In this document: one piece after another, positions 38,201-38,285 of the stretch
Position numbering within the stretch: the stretch's first letter is position 1
How the letters are laid out: the number at the start of each line of letters is the position of its first letter
Assembly (NCBI RefSeq): GCF_020829645.1
Contig: NZ_JAIVFS010000065.1
Span: forward strand, 1-47,765
Source of the DNA: Nostoc mirabile CHAB5784
GTDB lineage: Bacteria > Cyanobacteriota > Cyanobacteriia > Cyanobacteriales > Nostocaceae
Direction of reading: 5' to 3'
Length of the DNA: 47,765 nt
Position numbers and translations under genes: made by a program
Notes under the pieces: model-generated
The model's input: the letters and a program-made list of their open reading frames with translations, nothing else
The model's database searches: none
Told to the model about the DNA's origin: nothing

Positions 38201-38285
38201 CTGCAAATCCGCTATTGTTTGATGACCCGTTGTTATCTGCAAGTAAATCGTTATTATGTAATCCAAACTCGTTATTGCTTGCCAT
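7863..38285 (-). CDS. giant secreted multidomain protein (10,140 aa): adhesin-like scaffold with protease and nuclease modules
   Basis: One uninterrupted frame covers 30.4 kb. Order from N-terminus: Asn/Ser-rich leader (1-150); matrixin-like zinc protease (HEFGHVLGIEH at 256); 7 PPC-like repeats; 14 CARDB-like Ig repeats; mixed beta domains; a beta-propeller; 9 cadherin/He_PIG repeats; an RHS/YD fragment; a dockerin-like pair; further Ig domains; a hydrophobic segment (about 6406-6447); a YVTN-like propeller; a Pro-rich linker; an alpha/beta-hydrolase-like domain (GYGQG at 7430); a jelly-roll; a NucA-like nuclease (DRGH at 7988); a Q(V/I)G pentapeptide stretch (8252-8420); a second zinc protease (HETGH at 8527); another jelly-roll; a Big_9-like domain; 4 PKD; 7 Calx-beta; and a C-terminal domain. 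There is no Sec signal peptide and no RTX nonapeptide array. The genes downstream (PpiC, HlyB-like, HlyD-like) point to type I export. Size and beta-repeat make-up resemble giant cyanobacterial surface proteins such as SwmB. A role in surface attachment, competition or matrix is inferred. ATG 38285 has GAGATCAAG upstream. Confidence 0.93.
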   Translation of the reverse strand: MASNNEFGLHNNDLLADNNGSSNNSGFADPLAPNPDPFSTFPNSSPIGAPSTDKLPGTTSVGGSDNGIITDKSINNSLLIEKAINGKASVDPITGGIIDAPLVGDIKDDTLFSNSINTLNIDLLSTSASLGQEKETNITDSSERSDITSNQLTQEILEIFRTEAIARWSKLGVGEFDIGILNNVKLVIEDLPGYKLGLTDGYTVIIDTNATGEGWFIDSTLNDDVEFSNIVSTSELQAASGDLAYGRVDLLTILTHEFGHVLGIEHVETSIQPNHLMSPALPVGTRRIPILNDLHFALGLGSTEYASLELPEISATNALVNDSLSQGDATDNYWWGAYRDDYRLANDFIVGQPVRLSLSSTNYRISLQLLDANTQKVIQSSYYGSYSNNKYNYQLAFIPESDVNYIVRVTSSDYGEQGAYTLKSSLGYLSDTPYSDLPKVSAASGSISGTLSETDADNPNRLGYYSDDYQLTDFTVGQPVRLKLPSSGNMILELVNADTQQIIKYSDYYRKQLTFIPESGINYIVRTTSGYAGEQGTYMLNASLGYFAESYSNLPTISATSGSIASTLSESDADNPNNLGSYLDDYRLTNFSVGEPVRLKLSYSGDSIKLELVDADSQKVIKSGYFTGYSNDISDNQLTFIPESGINYIVRITSYYVGGQGTYTLNATLGYLAESYSDLPTISATSGSIPGTLSKADADNPNNLGSYNDDYRLTDFKVGQSVKLQLSSVNSNPRLQVINADTQEIISQSNYPQSNNNNNNYYYYVTFTPQSSIKYIVRITTESPYQTGDYILKATAFSSLPTISGVGDSASDKLSQDDFYYNYRFVDDYQLTDLAGLVGEGIGIEVSSPDFYDPFLQIIDANNQKVLFESFGGYGYGYEVSPVFFTPKPDTNYLLRVSSYYSNRLGNYTITTKKIPNLSVASTTVEATTNAINGTLINQDFYDGYYNKFEDAYQLKLDNLTVDEPVLFQLTSPDFNSRLQIVDVKNPWDKVISSYGYLVNGNSSSSLLFTPRASIDYRLVVTSDYSSYNKLGQYNLKASKLDEVAAIGGKVTGELSQDDFYDVRYNYDYPSSGYKKHFTDYYRLTEFDTTQPITLKLSSTDFDTRLEIINTSTGNGSYVELSSNDFGKNSELRFTPQAGINYLVRVTSLSGDAKGKYTLETAPGTLDFALTNSSVSSTTVNLGQTIKTTWSVTKQGSANNRTSWTDKIYIHDKPTYDTSAVLIGTKSFNLERPGSYTQDLDITIPYYLGTGTKYLLFVTDADQQQEETNEINNFGWQEITVTAPDLAISNLLVQTTTANFGQPIEVTWYTTNKGVNTSTASGRINEFIWLSRSNDLKFEPGKGDIELSFISSTSETILSQGTSPQRKYQLTLPLRSDLVGGDYYILVETDASGYIIESDEKNNASASQAINLTYSELPDLIVTDVTVPQQQVRRGGTIDVSWTTFNSNNTDTKSSWTDKVYLVPVDTTGSNNVNTLPAGAVLIDTYTHTAPLAGKSVIIVPQRKITLRDSIPSGNYQILVVSDTEDTVVEGIKENNNRFLWDQVVKVGTVDLVSTITLPQPIVTSGTTIPLNWSVTNVGDVSVDGEWTDYVYVLDTDIFDLNAQPTYQIKRFRQLAAYASYEETYNLSLPIESQGRKYIFVATDAGISQIAEINVQGNAESNNRNATPGQFEVKLGEYADLAVSEVTIVQPIIFLDQVSLPAAIKVDWTVTNIGTGTGFASKWYDRVIASVDGIVGNADDILLGTFLRSSNLAKDSSYNKSETIQLTPNLEGKYKLFVTTDAPVRNTNNQIIYSVFENGLEANNTAFAPNDFLVARKSYADLTVTKVELEAASTLTGRFFKINWEVANNGIATTDSASWNDTVQLARLKSDGTLQLIGSPDYFDRIGVLSNQKDRNTYTRSRDVFIPYDLEAGIYCFVVTTGSNNNPYEFIYTDNNTKISAPITIEPGTAPDLYVSRVSTVPTAQAGSKIDVTWQVFNSNAPNTGDAGGKWSDYVYLRNITSGEITPLGTFEQRNGLTAGKFYTSTEQFILGQYTSGTYEVVVETNIIVDNKGNCGVYEESTALSNNTLKSTSNITVSLPTRPDLRVNALNVPTTSVSAGGTASVSFEIINFSPVEAKGKWVDNVYLSLDGTIDGSDILIGSFNNDSALPGQAQYSHDVANFNIPRDFREKAYIIVRTDAGNSINEYPQDDNNIKVAEILITSLPPADLVTSNVVVPLQAFAGSTIKVKYKVSNEGIGETTRTTWTDSIWLTRGKTRPSPFSIDGASQDIQLKNVTHTGTLQTVNDYNGTKFYENEVEVTLPTVMEAGQWYVTVWSDAGDNVYEDTQDINANPNDPNQLDSNNYSSSNRIEVLLPSAPDLQVTLINPTLLATGGQPFKVTWKVENKGNVAINTGSWSDVVYIADAPTLKDAKVLWNLGSVPSSIQLQQFGGSYTGELETVLSPGVEGKYVIVKTNANSEIWEGSYSNNNTLNASTDVTSTPADFIVTDIKTLTPNYSGDPTNIEWTVRNDGGAVWSDTRYWYDEVWITNDKDFETSREKTWLGLFAQNLPIGGLSTGQSYTQKQIVTLPAGIKDNYYIHVFTNKSIVDPKLSGGVPTSGGDNYWTQVGYKTSAYENTSNNYKSATIPVIFREPDLEISNILVETPQTGTNPKSGETINVSWKVTNIGKRDTRENNWIDRVYLSLGDNSLDSQDIFLGEYKRTTELKKDESYTQRQQFVLPDNLSGNYKVIVFTDSNYAYFPSTNNLGFEFLGPNITRVREFDFEGNNQDFVSLTIDPTISPDLQVTFLKHDESGVAGQKLNVEYTVTNVSAGTTPPRQGNWNDLVYISRDQKLDLIADRYLGYISHTDGLNANSSYTNKQTFDLPIDLDGSYYVFVVIDPQQRNPRGIVYEGSLEGNNSKNSDKPLIIRQPVPVDLEVDTLTNTITVPSNSQVGETVNNIKWTVKNNSANSITGEWDDAVYLSLDEKWDISDRLLRRKTFKGSLAGNNVTDSSNTYSLELNANDNIFLPGVTPGDYRIIVRSDVYNSVYEGVDGGETNNRKASANTFKVNASEIKLNIPQTTTLRKQQSRLFELDITEEGRTIRITTDGSEGTGNEIYIGFGKAPTTTDYTSASFGVIGSDQSATISNTRPGKYYILVRGIEGNDAPLIIKAEKLPFGITDIATDRGGDSRYVTTTITGAEFDANTTVKLIRPGIGEFLASNIKLIDSTTIKAVFDLTNAPHGLYDVKVSKTTVGNTSPIEATLPYRYLVERAIETDVTVGLGGPNILAPGETGTYRVSVESLTNIDTPYVHFSFGIPELGDNPILELPFVKFTSNLRGTPDNNPNGKLDDVPWAEIVSDVNLNGQILAPGYVIDLPNAGFTGMNFNVQTYPGFQELLQREPDLLEALSADSIAFKFNIVATATAMTRTEFVAEQTREALKLRQAIFKDTTATSALINLAANSDTWTNAFLAALEQTGLLRSENNAPPIRESQQIISLIATLSTGLLVGPAGQEIKSTANLVNFFENVRKWYGHDASKIGDDAIPDLKQFDKGLSHKTHSQAFNIYVPFKEARVELPQGIPVPAPNFGSAFTTPSSTSNLVSLTGPIGYGNDNIIPQGYDLPYTIRFENAATAPTAVAKAQLVTKLDEDLDERSFQLGGIKLGDIQVNIPGGRSSFQGDFDFVATKGYILRVSAGIDLPTKTASWLLEAIDPETGDVIKNPNVGILLPNDANAIGAGFVSYTIAPLNNRTTSTEITSTAKVIFNTTSPIDTNETVSKIDGSAPTATITATPLGSNSQFAIRNSQLTPLATVSGSTDYKVKWNATDETNGSGVKHVTIYVAENGGDFKVWKSQTKDSEAIFSGNATSKYEFLVLATDNAGNKQTPPLGITAPNDGFSVNLGTIPTIGQTTQQILPPAPPTQLISTNQLFLLAKAENNTPAVLPTIRKPEFEQVLRPFTASAFATGIPKSNGFIGAMAIAILPDGTVLASGGANRGSIYRFNSLGGTATTGLITLSQPVYDMAVDRNGSIWATTGGGSLLQLNPQTGSIVKQYGESITSAIAINSTTGLIYVSSGNGIEIFNPVTETFTHYSDLRVDSLAFAPDGSLWGTSWPDRGIIARFDTKGRAQQMLSSSDPIDSLAFGAANSRLAGLAFVSTNKGDVLMVDLATMQHVKVATGKTGATWGENIEVTNDGRILISHSSQIDVLSPIVAPKIAATNPVKDAIIALPLNTINVTFDSDMFAGKISDLASVLNPNNYQLVGVNSNIINPVSVQYDAARKSALLGFNSFDAGNYEFRVLQNIKSSAGVELETAFSEKFTTISNFSNLVDFNFSNARSDRANNTISYDVTITSKADQDLLLPVMLLLDPSATFTGVPNDTVGKANNGAYLLDLKDSLPDGRLKRGQSTKTHTITVNNPDALRVEFTPDIYAMPYPNIAPVISSTAVTTATVGQKYNYQVAANDPDGSVLGYLLYDAPTSMTVDNNGLISWTPVAGTAKTENVVLYTYDLRGGYTTQSFTINVLGANNKPVFTSPAVSGGTISTNTTGTTIRGAEGKTLQIKVGATDVDKDKLTYWTDNLPGGSVFDPSTGILTWTPNYNQAGTYENIQFVVNDGKERVTQTVNILVAQSNQAPTLTRSADKIVREGDTVRIQLKATDADGTALSYFSNLLPGGATLDPTTGLFEWTPAYFQAGEFQIPFNVTDGESITTQTTKITVLNVNAAPVFEGLTSWEAIEGESVRFRAFAFDPDNPGFVPQERNAKGELTILEGSDASVIYTVSGLPTGASFDFDTAMFTWTPDYTSAGIYNVNFTATDDGNGTGTNKVTSITVPITIRNTNRAPLFDNVAIAGSNIPSPQTTTITTFNPDGTFVVNKQAFANVNVNRGEIKEITFKVTDLESDNLQLNLELERNAGEGIPSFIKPLRNNFDGTWTLRVEPGSDAFGNNYSFKLVATEVRTDGTTALSSDLTFNVNIIAPNSAPLISYIGDKVAVVGESLEFIVNTSDRDQDPLNYIVTGLPANVQATLTPTAIYGQSLFKWTPTVANIGIYNIEVKVVDSGNNGKGAVLDDTETFKINIRTSNNVPVLGTLGNRTIKEGETLSLQLAATDSDGDAIRYTARNLPTGGVLDTRTGLLTWTPDYSQAGIYDSIEIIASDGNKSVTKSLALTVNNTNQVPIFTPLAVQYGQENDRVTFKLVADDADRAGVEYTSVETLPSGAILNTTTGEFAWKPNYDQPGEHILKFQAKDPLGATALLDVVVRIANVNRAPSLTVSDRAITLGGKLEFKLAGTDFDKYTTLKYSAVNLPEGAILDAATGQFSWQPSPGQVGNYSVTFNVSDGETTTAATALVRVALASVPPTVTLDLTPSFPAVPGQKVIVQTNTAGLAAITSLMATVAGQLVTLDTFGRFEFTPTAPGRVVVEAIATDADGYIGRTSTVIKIRDVNDNAAPVVSFAAGFDGGKVTNITSFSGLIADTNLDEWVLEIAEFGSDRFTTIASGNQSINGNLAAFDPGRYENGFYQVRLKATDISGRISTKESVIEVSGTTKPSAYVRKETDLTTTIAGVTLNLVRSYNSLNAGEAGTFGNGWSLANIDTNIQTNIQPTGRKELGVYNPLRTGTRLYLTAPNGERVGFTFAPTKTTIPGATYYTPVWVADSGVSYTLESVDSKLIQSGSSFYDMKTGFAYNPASGRFDGYEYKLTANDGNVYHLSSKKGVVEQVATNGTRLVYSDSGITSSTGETVRFVKDEKGRLTQITAPNGSLVIYSYDTQGNLVSTRNLVSGQSSRYGYSLTDSLPHGLAPLLTLATGTPGTAGEAIAYSTTPQVSPVLADLGSAAQFTGKTINDSLGESDRFTFSLRDSELRSTATGTVLLGVELQGNMALPTLLGLTPVATHQDASGSYALFAVNRAGLNLISLTNTSPTPSLPHSLSLFIAGDVNRDGLVDGVDNGLLEGAIASGNYNASYDFNRDGVINATDVQILGSNYGFTANRAPVVTSTSVLTHSDLSTSVALDKLATDPEGDAIFYRIINPVNGAVKFTPDGHSALFVPTAGYSGMASFDVVADDGFSSSAPATVTVNVSNAALVNLDFARRGLRLDVGGSTELVVVGDFADQQDVILPYDYLQLASDNAAVAVVSAGRVTGFSDGVSVLSASRNGISAVTALRVGKLGTPTNQVEFNLALAETNGLNVYPKAVTLVQNGTRKILVGINRVIDSPDLKTATSGTRYFVSNSNNILSVTPDGLITALVDEGIANITVINGAAEYVLPVRIEHPGVNGAEISKKGGAVRDVISGATVMVAPGALSEKTKVNIESVSKNQLPLSTLEENYSFAGAFKLDVGKDSLNVPVQLTIPNTFGVEVGKEVFFMSQGQLPDENGVLQPAWFIEESGIVGADGLIRTQSPPWNGVVESKTYTIMVPKFSYRVVNAQIPADWISDFRIAGIALAVGGAYIAIAGGSALIAGATIGGGLGILASPFIFLDRFESETELTNTVDVVTFPVIGLPYRTKTGVALNLGQLSSQSGVPLAQVKRPTSQSPSSSIPTIEKLEVDFDDEEGAFIRVTGQNLQSYPRNTEPNQDNQQPTDKLVFDLEYGGKIYRQTEVKPADSNNSSEQVFTFRLPNYIPVSEDLRITAIRQVNPVIGPPQEIKSQTLSAIFSQFDRVIATNPLSGNVQIMNAKNAPGVVAEFGSQNLLLATIPLGQQTRPRYSAALDDRIYVPLEGDRSVAVLDALGLRELDINPETPQIDRIYLPAGSSPSAIVFSSDKYYAYIGDRNLGAIYVLDVNPNSSNYNKHIGTIQVPESKGIYQLAINSDGTLLFATSPNTTSNKGEITVININAGDRSQNVQKYNRIIETVKTEAGVTGISATENPDVMFFTNRYQDVQGFGQLTVKRDLKGSVSSEIVTAKLNLGSVFDYFDVNEAIAVTMLRDQKTGIEYAFVAGRNGRQFGSGIESIDGQGAGSNVGIVRIAPGQAPELVAATRPISMGLTSSLTLSDDNSYLYVANPGVNATFVYDVNQIIKTVEAAKNREQLKSKPLDDINPLVGIATNIGQGGSDKNRPIGAGASWGTTSHAKDPQIITVKPETEYIPEGEEALRKIRFKFGVDPIFSPLEQTYASAKPFVEAIAETIFGEPAQALILEPVPLIRPVPLVRPGFEPLIRPKPPQFGEPIIFPNPGPIIIPDPNLEPNPDPQTEKQTQIDEIEFFLSTFPENEGLIPKDWTPVPLKSGKDYNPNRIISAKWSKGKWTWKDSQGIEVTETRSYDEFTLPADRMLTAGQTYYLAMVFKGRKGTEAFTKTFTDVYKVPISQLPTQPPIDTFSSVTILTPGIEIDAQEFASASLENIARKIAANGGDVFRYIANTGEWQPVRYFFPTTELDQQQQQADNPKESSKGRPLVLLADWTRDIEQSKLYNSGFAEAAADSFFASLVKLDQELGGSVGGYDNSGKLNRTQGSLLNSPLHFIGYGQGAVVNSEIVQRLGTFFPNAGGSDSSKRDLQLTVIDPIVYGQSSFDPELRNILDPRITTWQNVTYADTYFQNNAGENPFPTLPQSDWETDLSDFAGFDQNNGTFTPHKTSLNWYTGTANLTQGFGTNRYRRLGDLLSSGIEDYEKTWYTPNHTQANLKHGDEDAAWEGIGTGWFTSVLGGGFNYRPYGDTSDKLGQQQLDTAYFERNRTSVSLDNTADPRLGGDYAVPTLFNGNFDAISNIMVGQLIPGWSIYDNKNNISQESLINWTKIPSLSQPKVIGWASKPSKDNPDGTPLIASYLQLLDIDKNDPNYKNYALELTSNQELIHNRFVVPDWGTLRFDLHVPDARGGELNVWIKGEEPGSQWQRLSIFSNKKGVAGVEELFGVDLRSSEDPDHQDKVNQLGRAKYRDGNIEVPAGQYSYFDVPGFETFHLNIPDELRGKIATLKFTLDGGTKEVYLDNIFFKSESLKFGNPTLNGQEARFDESQADNYLIEKAQYSVSYNNDNKISNWVAWQLNRADLGLTSRYNGRFKTDYTLPTSFENQPNHDTYVGTEYDRGHLIASSHRLSSIKDNVETFILTNILPQSIDNNRYFRDGASAWANLEKFESNKMVSELGYELYNFAGGIGNKFDDEQWDGEVASRATVNYGKGETERKTRPSNLLAAGIDIPEWTWKIVLALQPGQGVEYVTVDTPLIAVMTPNIAEPERFYPPFGNPSQKVIHPLYPSRSINRDEWRNWQTWQVSIDMIEEETGLDFFSELPDEIEKALERKITNLSESNLRPITDFPLFPDLPDDGGEDNNSSGLSLQAPLLVEPQETANLPIVVSGVDNSSVFQSQMYNPTSEIDGIYILSSSQVGTKYIANSDFSTKQVSPSHISTLQLGTLQKGFGQVGSTQVGISEIALVQISTGQVGIAQVGSFQIDPPQISLSQIGTTEINTAQIGSNSLAVGFVISPNVKINTDSTKISSFEIDPAKIFLPSSVTSQQFFTVHNSPFALINTYKDSSVNLFDPTFNINFQITDLPTGQLAEAQITKFDSFGRPNGGTILIDDDANGAGWFIDPTPFDNSEFTTILTDTAYRATTGDAFGKYDLLTTIFHETGHLLGIINGNPGFDQYIQTINGTKTFIGNNFTATLTPDGSHLDSKVHPYDLMNNTLAPGVRKLPSWLNLQMLNAIRNTTLAPSSTTQLTAPLTAILLADITNGNFNETDTTKLEYGWTTRGAATILNQEAVLTEDSPLLSNFSQSFIIPEGAKYLQFTLKNTTLGANTPTAPGDAFEVALLNANTKQSLVNTSQGLSQTDSLLNIQNDGTYYTSNKVTLVNTTPNSTLTLNQPLTFKVDLKGIQAGTAATLYFDLLGFGARDAKVIFDNVILLDNDFVAPVANNDTAATNQTQPVTINLLANDSDADSSINPSTLTIQTNPSNGAIALNLDGTVTYTPNPTFVGTDTFTYTITDTDGLTSNTATVNITVNNIAPVITVITGDTTTTEGTTANFTATAVDPGDELTYLWNFGDGSQLLEGQNVTHAYADNGIYIATLTVVDSQRVNSFQSLEITVNNAAPKANAGADQSINEGQSVIFNGNFIDPGILDTHTYTWDFGDGDTVNGTLSPTHIYANNGTYTAKLTITDKDGGVSSDTLTVIVNNVVPTITQLTGTTEVAEGTPANFTATAIDPGNDTLTYTWNFGDGSAPVQGFDISHTFGNNGIYTVTLTVSDSDGASTSQTLLTKVNNVAATVNAGTDQTMYQNEPVIFDGQFHDPGILDTHTIEWNFGDGNTVTSVLNPNHIYILPGEYTVTLTITDNSGAVSNDTMTVTVKKPPTMSVSDISIIEGDNGNKYAVFTANLSEASQRTITANYSTTDCTATEGSDYTAANGTISFASGEISKTITVQLIGDTLDEFDETFFVNLSDATNATILTNQATATILDDDAAPTLTIGDRSIIEGDNGTLNVTYTINLNTPSGKPVSVNYTTADGTATAGTDYTATNGIVSFAPGETSKTITVEVLGDAINEFDETFFLNLSDATNATITKNQAVTTILDNDAPPSITIGDRTITETDNGAIALIYTISLDAPSGKPISVKYATADGTANAGNDYTATNGTINFAPGETTKTVTVQVLGDTIDEFDETFFLNLSDATNATISKNQAVSTIVDNDAPPSITIGDRSITEGDNGTATITYTVNLSTPSAKPISVKYATADGTATALSDYTATNGTINFAPGETTKTVTVQILGDTIDEFDETFFLNLSDATNATITKNQALSTIVDNDAPPVFTINDRTITEGDNGTAIVTFTVNLSAASAKAIAVNYATLDGTAISGSDYTANLGTINFAPGETSKTISVQVLGYTIDEFDETFFLNLSNATNATIGDAQGAGTILDNDAPASITIGDRTITEADNGMMAVTYTVSLNAASGKPITVDYTTADGTATAGKDYIATSGILSFASGETSKTITVQVLGDTIDEFDENFFLNLSNASNATITNNQAVTTIIDNDAPPVMSIGDRTITEGHNGTQILNFTVSLSTASQKAISVKYDTANGTAIAGSDYTATSGIITFAPGETTKTVSVQIIGDRLDEQNENFFINLSQAINANIVDAQAIGTIIDDDSSPTLTVTSVPGQLWPPNHKMVEVKVNIKVSDDFDANPTVKLVSITSNEPDNGLGDGDTAGDIEIRSDGRIFLRAERSGNGNGRIYTLTYSATDSAGNVTYSTTEVSVPKSQGK
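8200..10555 (-). repeat. seven Calx-beta domains, period about 336 nt
   Basis: Each unit reads xxIGDRxIxExDNG, a YxxADGTAxAGxDYxAxxGxxxFAPGExxKTxxV core, and DEFDExFFLNLSxAxNAxI plus a DNDAP end, the calcium-binding Calx-beta pattern. Neighbouring units are nearly identical in DNA (for example 9245-9460 and 9580-9800), so the array expanded recently or is homogenised by recombination. Confidence 0.93.
10555..11590 (-). repeat. four PKD domains
   Basis: Four units of about 86 residues each carry the PKD hallmark (Y/I)xWxFGDG followed by HxYxxxGxYxxxLTxxD. The second and fourth are closely alike (DPGILDTHT in both), as are the first and third, which suggests duplication of a pair. Confidence 0.9.
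11590..11875 (-). other. Big_9/cadherin-like domain
   Basis: A single unit with VAPVANNDTAATN, TINLLANDSDADS, GTVTYTPNPTFVGTDTFTYTITD. It matches the tandem Ig (VCBS/Big_9-like) pattern common in secreted giants. Confidence 0.8.
11880..12430 (-). other. jelly-roll beta domain after the second protease
   Basis: It starts LLADITNGNFNETDTTKLEYGW and contains AKYLQFTLKNTTLGANTP and KVIFDNVILLDNDF, the pattern of a galactose-binding-like or choice-of-anchor fold similar to 14590-15330. Confidence 0.5.
12440..12990 (-). other. domain: second zinc protease (matrixin-like, modified zinc site)
   Basis: HETGHLLGIIN (HETGH at DNA 12693-12707) keeps the first two zinc histidines and the glutamate, but the third canonical ligand is Asn. 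A later GSHLDSKVHPYDLMNN supplies His residues just before the Met-turn and may give the third ligand, as in families with a long insertion. Upstream NGAGWFIDPTPFDNSEF parallels the first protease domain. Confidence 0.75.
13023..13532 (+). CDS. antisense pentapeptide-repeat protein ORF, 169 aa, inside the giant gene
   Basis: The ORF begins with ATG at 13023 after AAAAGGCGAATT, a good ribosome site. The N-terminus ELLRRYAAGEKDFSGVDL is the usual opening of cyanobacterial pentapeptide-repeat proteins. Clear A(N/D)Lxx repeats follow (ANLSN ANLTR ANLNQ SNLTN TDLSG ANLTE), interrupted by FDVGAYDEPYRQG, and the end is non-repeat (VIDTTDNDW). Such proteins fold as a right-handed beta-helix; no function is assigned. 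It lies fully inside the giant gene, on the opposite strand, with codons in register. The giant frame reads the same bases as Q(V/I)Gxx repeats (residues 8252-8420). None of its 21 Leu codons is TTA or CTA and no Ser codon is TCA, the codons that would be stops on the other strand. Whether it is expressed is unknown; it is too family-like to be chance. Confidence 0.6.
   Translation: MNGKELLRRYAAGEKDFSGVDLKGANLSGVSVNFDVGAYDEPYRQGITSNLSSINLSGADLTEANLRGVNLEGANLSNANLTRANLNQSNLTNTDLSGANLTEAFLECAELEGTNMRGANLFRAEIRVGDVFSPDLTGAKNVDTVNFTGGIIHLTLEDGTVIDTTDNDW
13690..14560 (-). other. domain: NucA/Serratia-type DNA/RNA non-specific endonuclease
   Basis: The motif YDRGHLIAS (DRGH at DNA 14313-14324, residue 7988) is the His-Mg active site of the NUC family, to which Anabaena NucA belongs. 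The downstream metal-ligand helix region reads NILPQSIDNNR and SAWANLEKFE. Further family signs are TYVGTEYD before and LNRADLGLTSRYNGRF upstream. All core residues I can check are present, so activity is likely. Substrate would be extracellular nucleic acid or target-cell DNA/RNA. Confidence 0.9.
14590..15330 (-). other. jelly-roll/CBM-like beta domain
   Basis: It starts LFNGNFDAISNIMVGQLIPGWSI and contains ALELTSNQELIHNRFVVPDW and KIATLKFTLDGGTKEVYLDN, the usual frame of a galactose-binding-like (choice-of-anchor) fold. It sits directly before the nuclease domain. Confidence 0.5.
15620..16440 (-). other. domain: alpha/beta-hydrolase-like, nucleophile missing
   Basis: The domain runs from TILTPGIEIDAQEF through PLVLLADWTRD to LHFIGYGQGAVVNSEIVQRL (GYGQG at DNA 15984-15998) and DPIVYGQSS. 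The layout is lipase-like, but the GxSxG elbow reads GYGQG, so the serine is absent. It is probably a structural or binding remnant. Confidence 0.6.
16790..17000 (-). other. proline-rich linker with PL(I/V)RP repeats
   Basis: The segment repeats PLIRP, PLVRP, PLIRP and PKPP and ends in PNLEPNPDPQTE. It separates the propeller from the enzyme-like half of the protein and is probably an extended spacer. Confidence 0.8.
17290..18440 (-). other. domain: beta-propeller 2 (YVTN-like)
   Basis: Blades such as DRIYVPLEGDRSVAVLDA, YYAYIGDRNLGAIYVLDV, GTLLFATSPNTTSNKGEI and SYLYVANPGVNATFVYDV match YVTN/lactonase-type propellers. It is preceded by an IPT-like unit (18450-18770). Confidence 0.7.
18945..19068 (-). 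other. Gly/Ala-rich hydrophobic segment in the giant protein
   Basis: About 40 residues (RIAGIALAVGGAYIAIAGG, then ALIAGATIGGGLGILASPFIFL) carry no charge between the flanking Arg and Asp-Arg. It could span a membrane once or as a hairpin. Nothing similar occurs elsewhere in the protein. Confidence 0.7.
19085..20405 (-). other. cadherin-like, BIG2-like and ZU5-like region
   Basis: A cadherin-like unit (PVVTSTSVLTHSDLSTSVALDKLATD) is followed by BIG2-type strands (LDVGGSTELVVVGDFAD, VVSAGRVTGFSDGVSVLSA) repeated once, then a GGAVRDVISGATVMVAPGAL segment as in ZU5-like domains. Family names are by eye. Confidence 0.5.
20415..20575 (-). other. domain: dockerin-like EF-hand pair
   Basis: Two calcium loops, GDVNRDGLVDGVDNGLL and YDFNRDGVINATDVQIL, are spaced like a type I dockerin. 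Dockerins bind cohesins and calcium; no cohesin is visible in the window, so it may act as a calcium-stabilised linker. Confidence 0.75.
20583..20616. repeat. octamer tandem repeat (GAGGGAGT x3) inside the giant gene
   Basis: Three perfect GAGGGAGT units and a degenerate fourth. They encode SPTPSLPHSLSLF just before the dockerin-like domain. The same motif family recurs at 20966-21004 and at 6870-6907 in the prolyl isomerase gene. Confidence 0.88.
20960..21740 (-). other. domain: RHS/YD-repeat fragment
   Basis: It opens with a typical RHS core start (DLTTTIAGVTLNLVRSYNS, then FGNGWSLANID) and has YD-type strands (GRLTQITAPNGSLVIYSYD, QGNLVSTRNLVSG). Only about 250 residues are present, too few for the closed toxin cocoon of full RHS proteins. 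No C-terminal RHS autocleavage motif was seen. Confidence 0.72.
20966..21004. repeat. GAGTCC/TGAGGGA-type simple repeat inside the giant gene
   Basis: The plus strand reads GAGTCCATGAGGGA followed by GTGAGTCCGTGAGGGA. It encodes YSLTDSLPHGLAPL at the end of the RHS fragment and is the same type of sequence as at 20583-20616. Confidence 0.7.
22280..25050 (-). repeat. array of nine cadherin/He_PIG-like Ig domains
   Basis: Units of about 90-115 residues start N(R/Q/N)xP and carry EGxxxxxxLxAxDxDG, then LPxGxxxDxxTGxFxWTPxxxQAGxY and a final F.VxDG strand. This is the He_PIG (putative Ig) pattern of calcium-stabilised extracellular stalks. Unit 5 (LFDNVAIAGSNIPSP...) is longer and diverged. Confidence 0.82.
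25730..26460 (-). other. domain: beta-propeller 1 (NHL/Vgb-like)
   Basis: Repeating strands such as AMAIAILPDGTVLASGG, YDMAVDRNGSIWATTGG, SAIAINSTTGLIYVSSG and DSLAFAPDGSLWGTSWP are typical of propeller blades. About six blades can be counted. The role is unknown, probably ligand or protein binding. Confidence 0.7.
26640..29125 (-). other. mixed beta-domain region after the CARDB array
   Basis: This region begins with a PPC-like unit (SEIKLNIPQTTTLRKQQ...ILVRGIEG) and an IPT-like unit (ITDIATDRGGDSRYVTTTITGAEF). A conserved-repeat type domain follows (GPNILAPGETGTYRVSVES, later GYGNDNIIPQGYDLPYTIRFEN) and an Ig-like unit (VSGSTDYKVKWNATDETNGSG). Individual names are tentative. It contains the AATTGCG repeat at 26932-26966. 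Confidence 0.55.
26932..26966. repeat. heptanucleotide STRR (AATTGCG) inside the giant gene
   Basis: Four perfect AATTGCG copies in tandem plus a partial fifth. On the coding strand they give NSQFAIRNSQL, which joins two Ig-like domains. Short tandemly repeated heptamers are known from heterocystous cyanobacteria and normally lie between genes. Two more copies are visible near 38539-38549. Confidence 0.9.
29130..34797 (-). repeat. array of fourteen CARDB-like Ig domains
   Basis: I count 14 units that begin with a PDLxVxxV motif (for example APDLAISNLLV, LPDLIVTDVTV, EPDLEISNILV), followed by a xGxxIxVxWxVxNxG strand, a W(S/T)Dxx(Y/W)(L/I)S motif and a final YxIxVxTDxxxxVxExxExNN strand. CARDB domains are cell-adhesion-related Ig folds of secreted bacterial and archaeal proteins. 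The units are diverged in DNA, so the array is old. Confidence 0.82.
34798..37370 (-). repeat. array of seven PPC-like beta domains
   Basis: Each unit is about 105-130 residues and starts LPTISATSGSI..TLSxxDADNPN, then DDYRLTDFxVGQPVRL, and ends with a xxSGINYIVRITS..GTYTLxASLGY strand. Bacterial pre-peptidase C-terminal domains have this form and are often carried on secreted proteases. Units 3 and 4 are nearly identical in DNA (around 36150-36250 and 36520-36620), a sign of recent duplication. The last three units lack DADNPN. Confidence 0.75.
35993..36024. repeat. trinucleotide microsatellite in the giant gene
   Basis: An ATA-type triplet run is followed at once by a TTA-type run, making an imperfect palindrome. 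On the coding strand it gives six Asn then five Tyr. Slippage would change residue number without breaking the frame. Confidence 0.85.
37375..37840 (-). other. domain: N-terminal matrixin-like (M10) zinc protease
   Basis: Residues about 150-304 of the giant protein. HEFGHVLGIEH (DNA 37488-37520) is a complete HExxHxxGxxH zinc site, followed by LMSPAL as Met-turn. Preceding motifs GEGWFID and DLLTILT match the family, so the domain is probably active. It could process the giant protein itself or outside targets; the sequence does not say which. Confidence 0.88.
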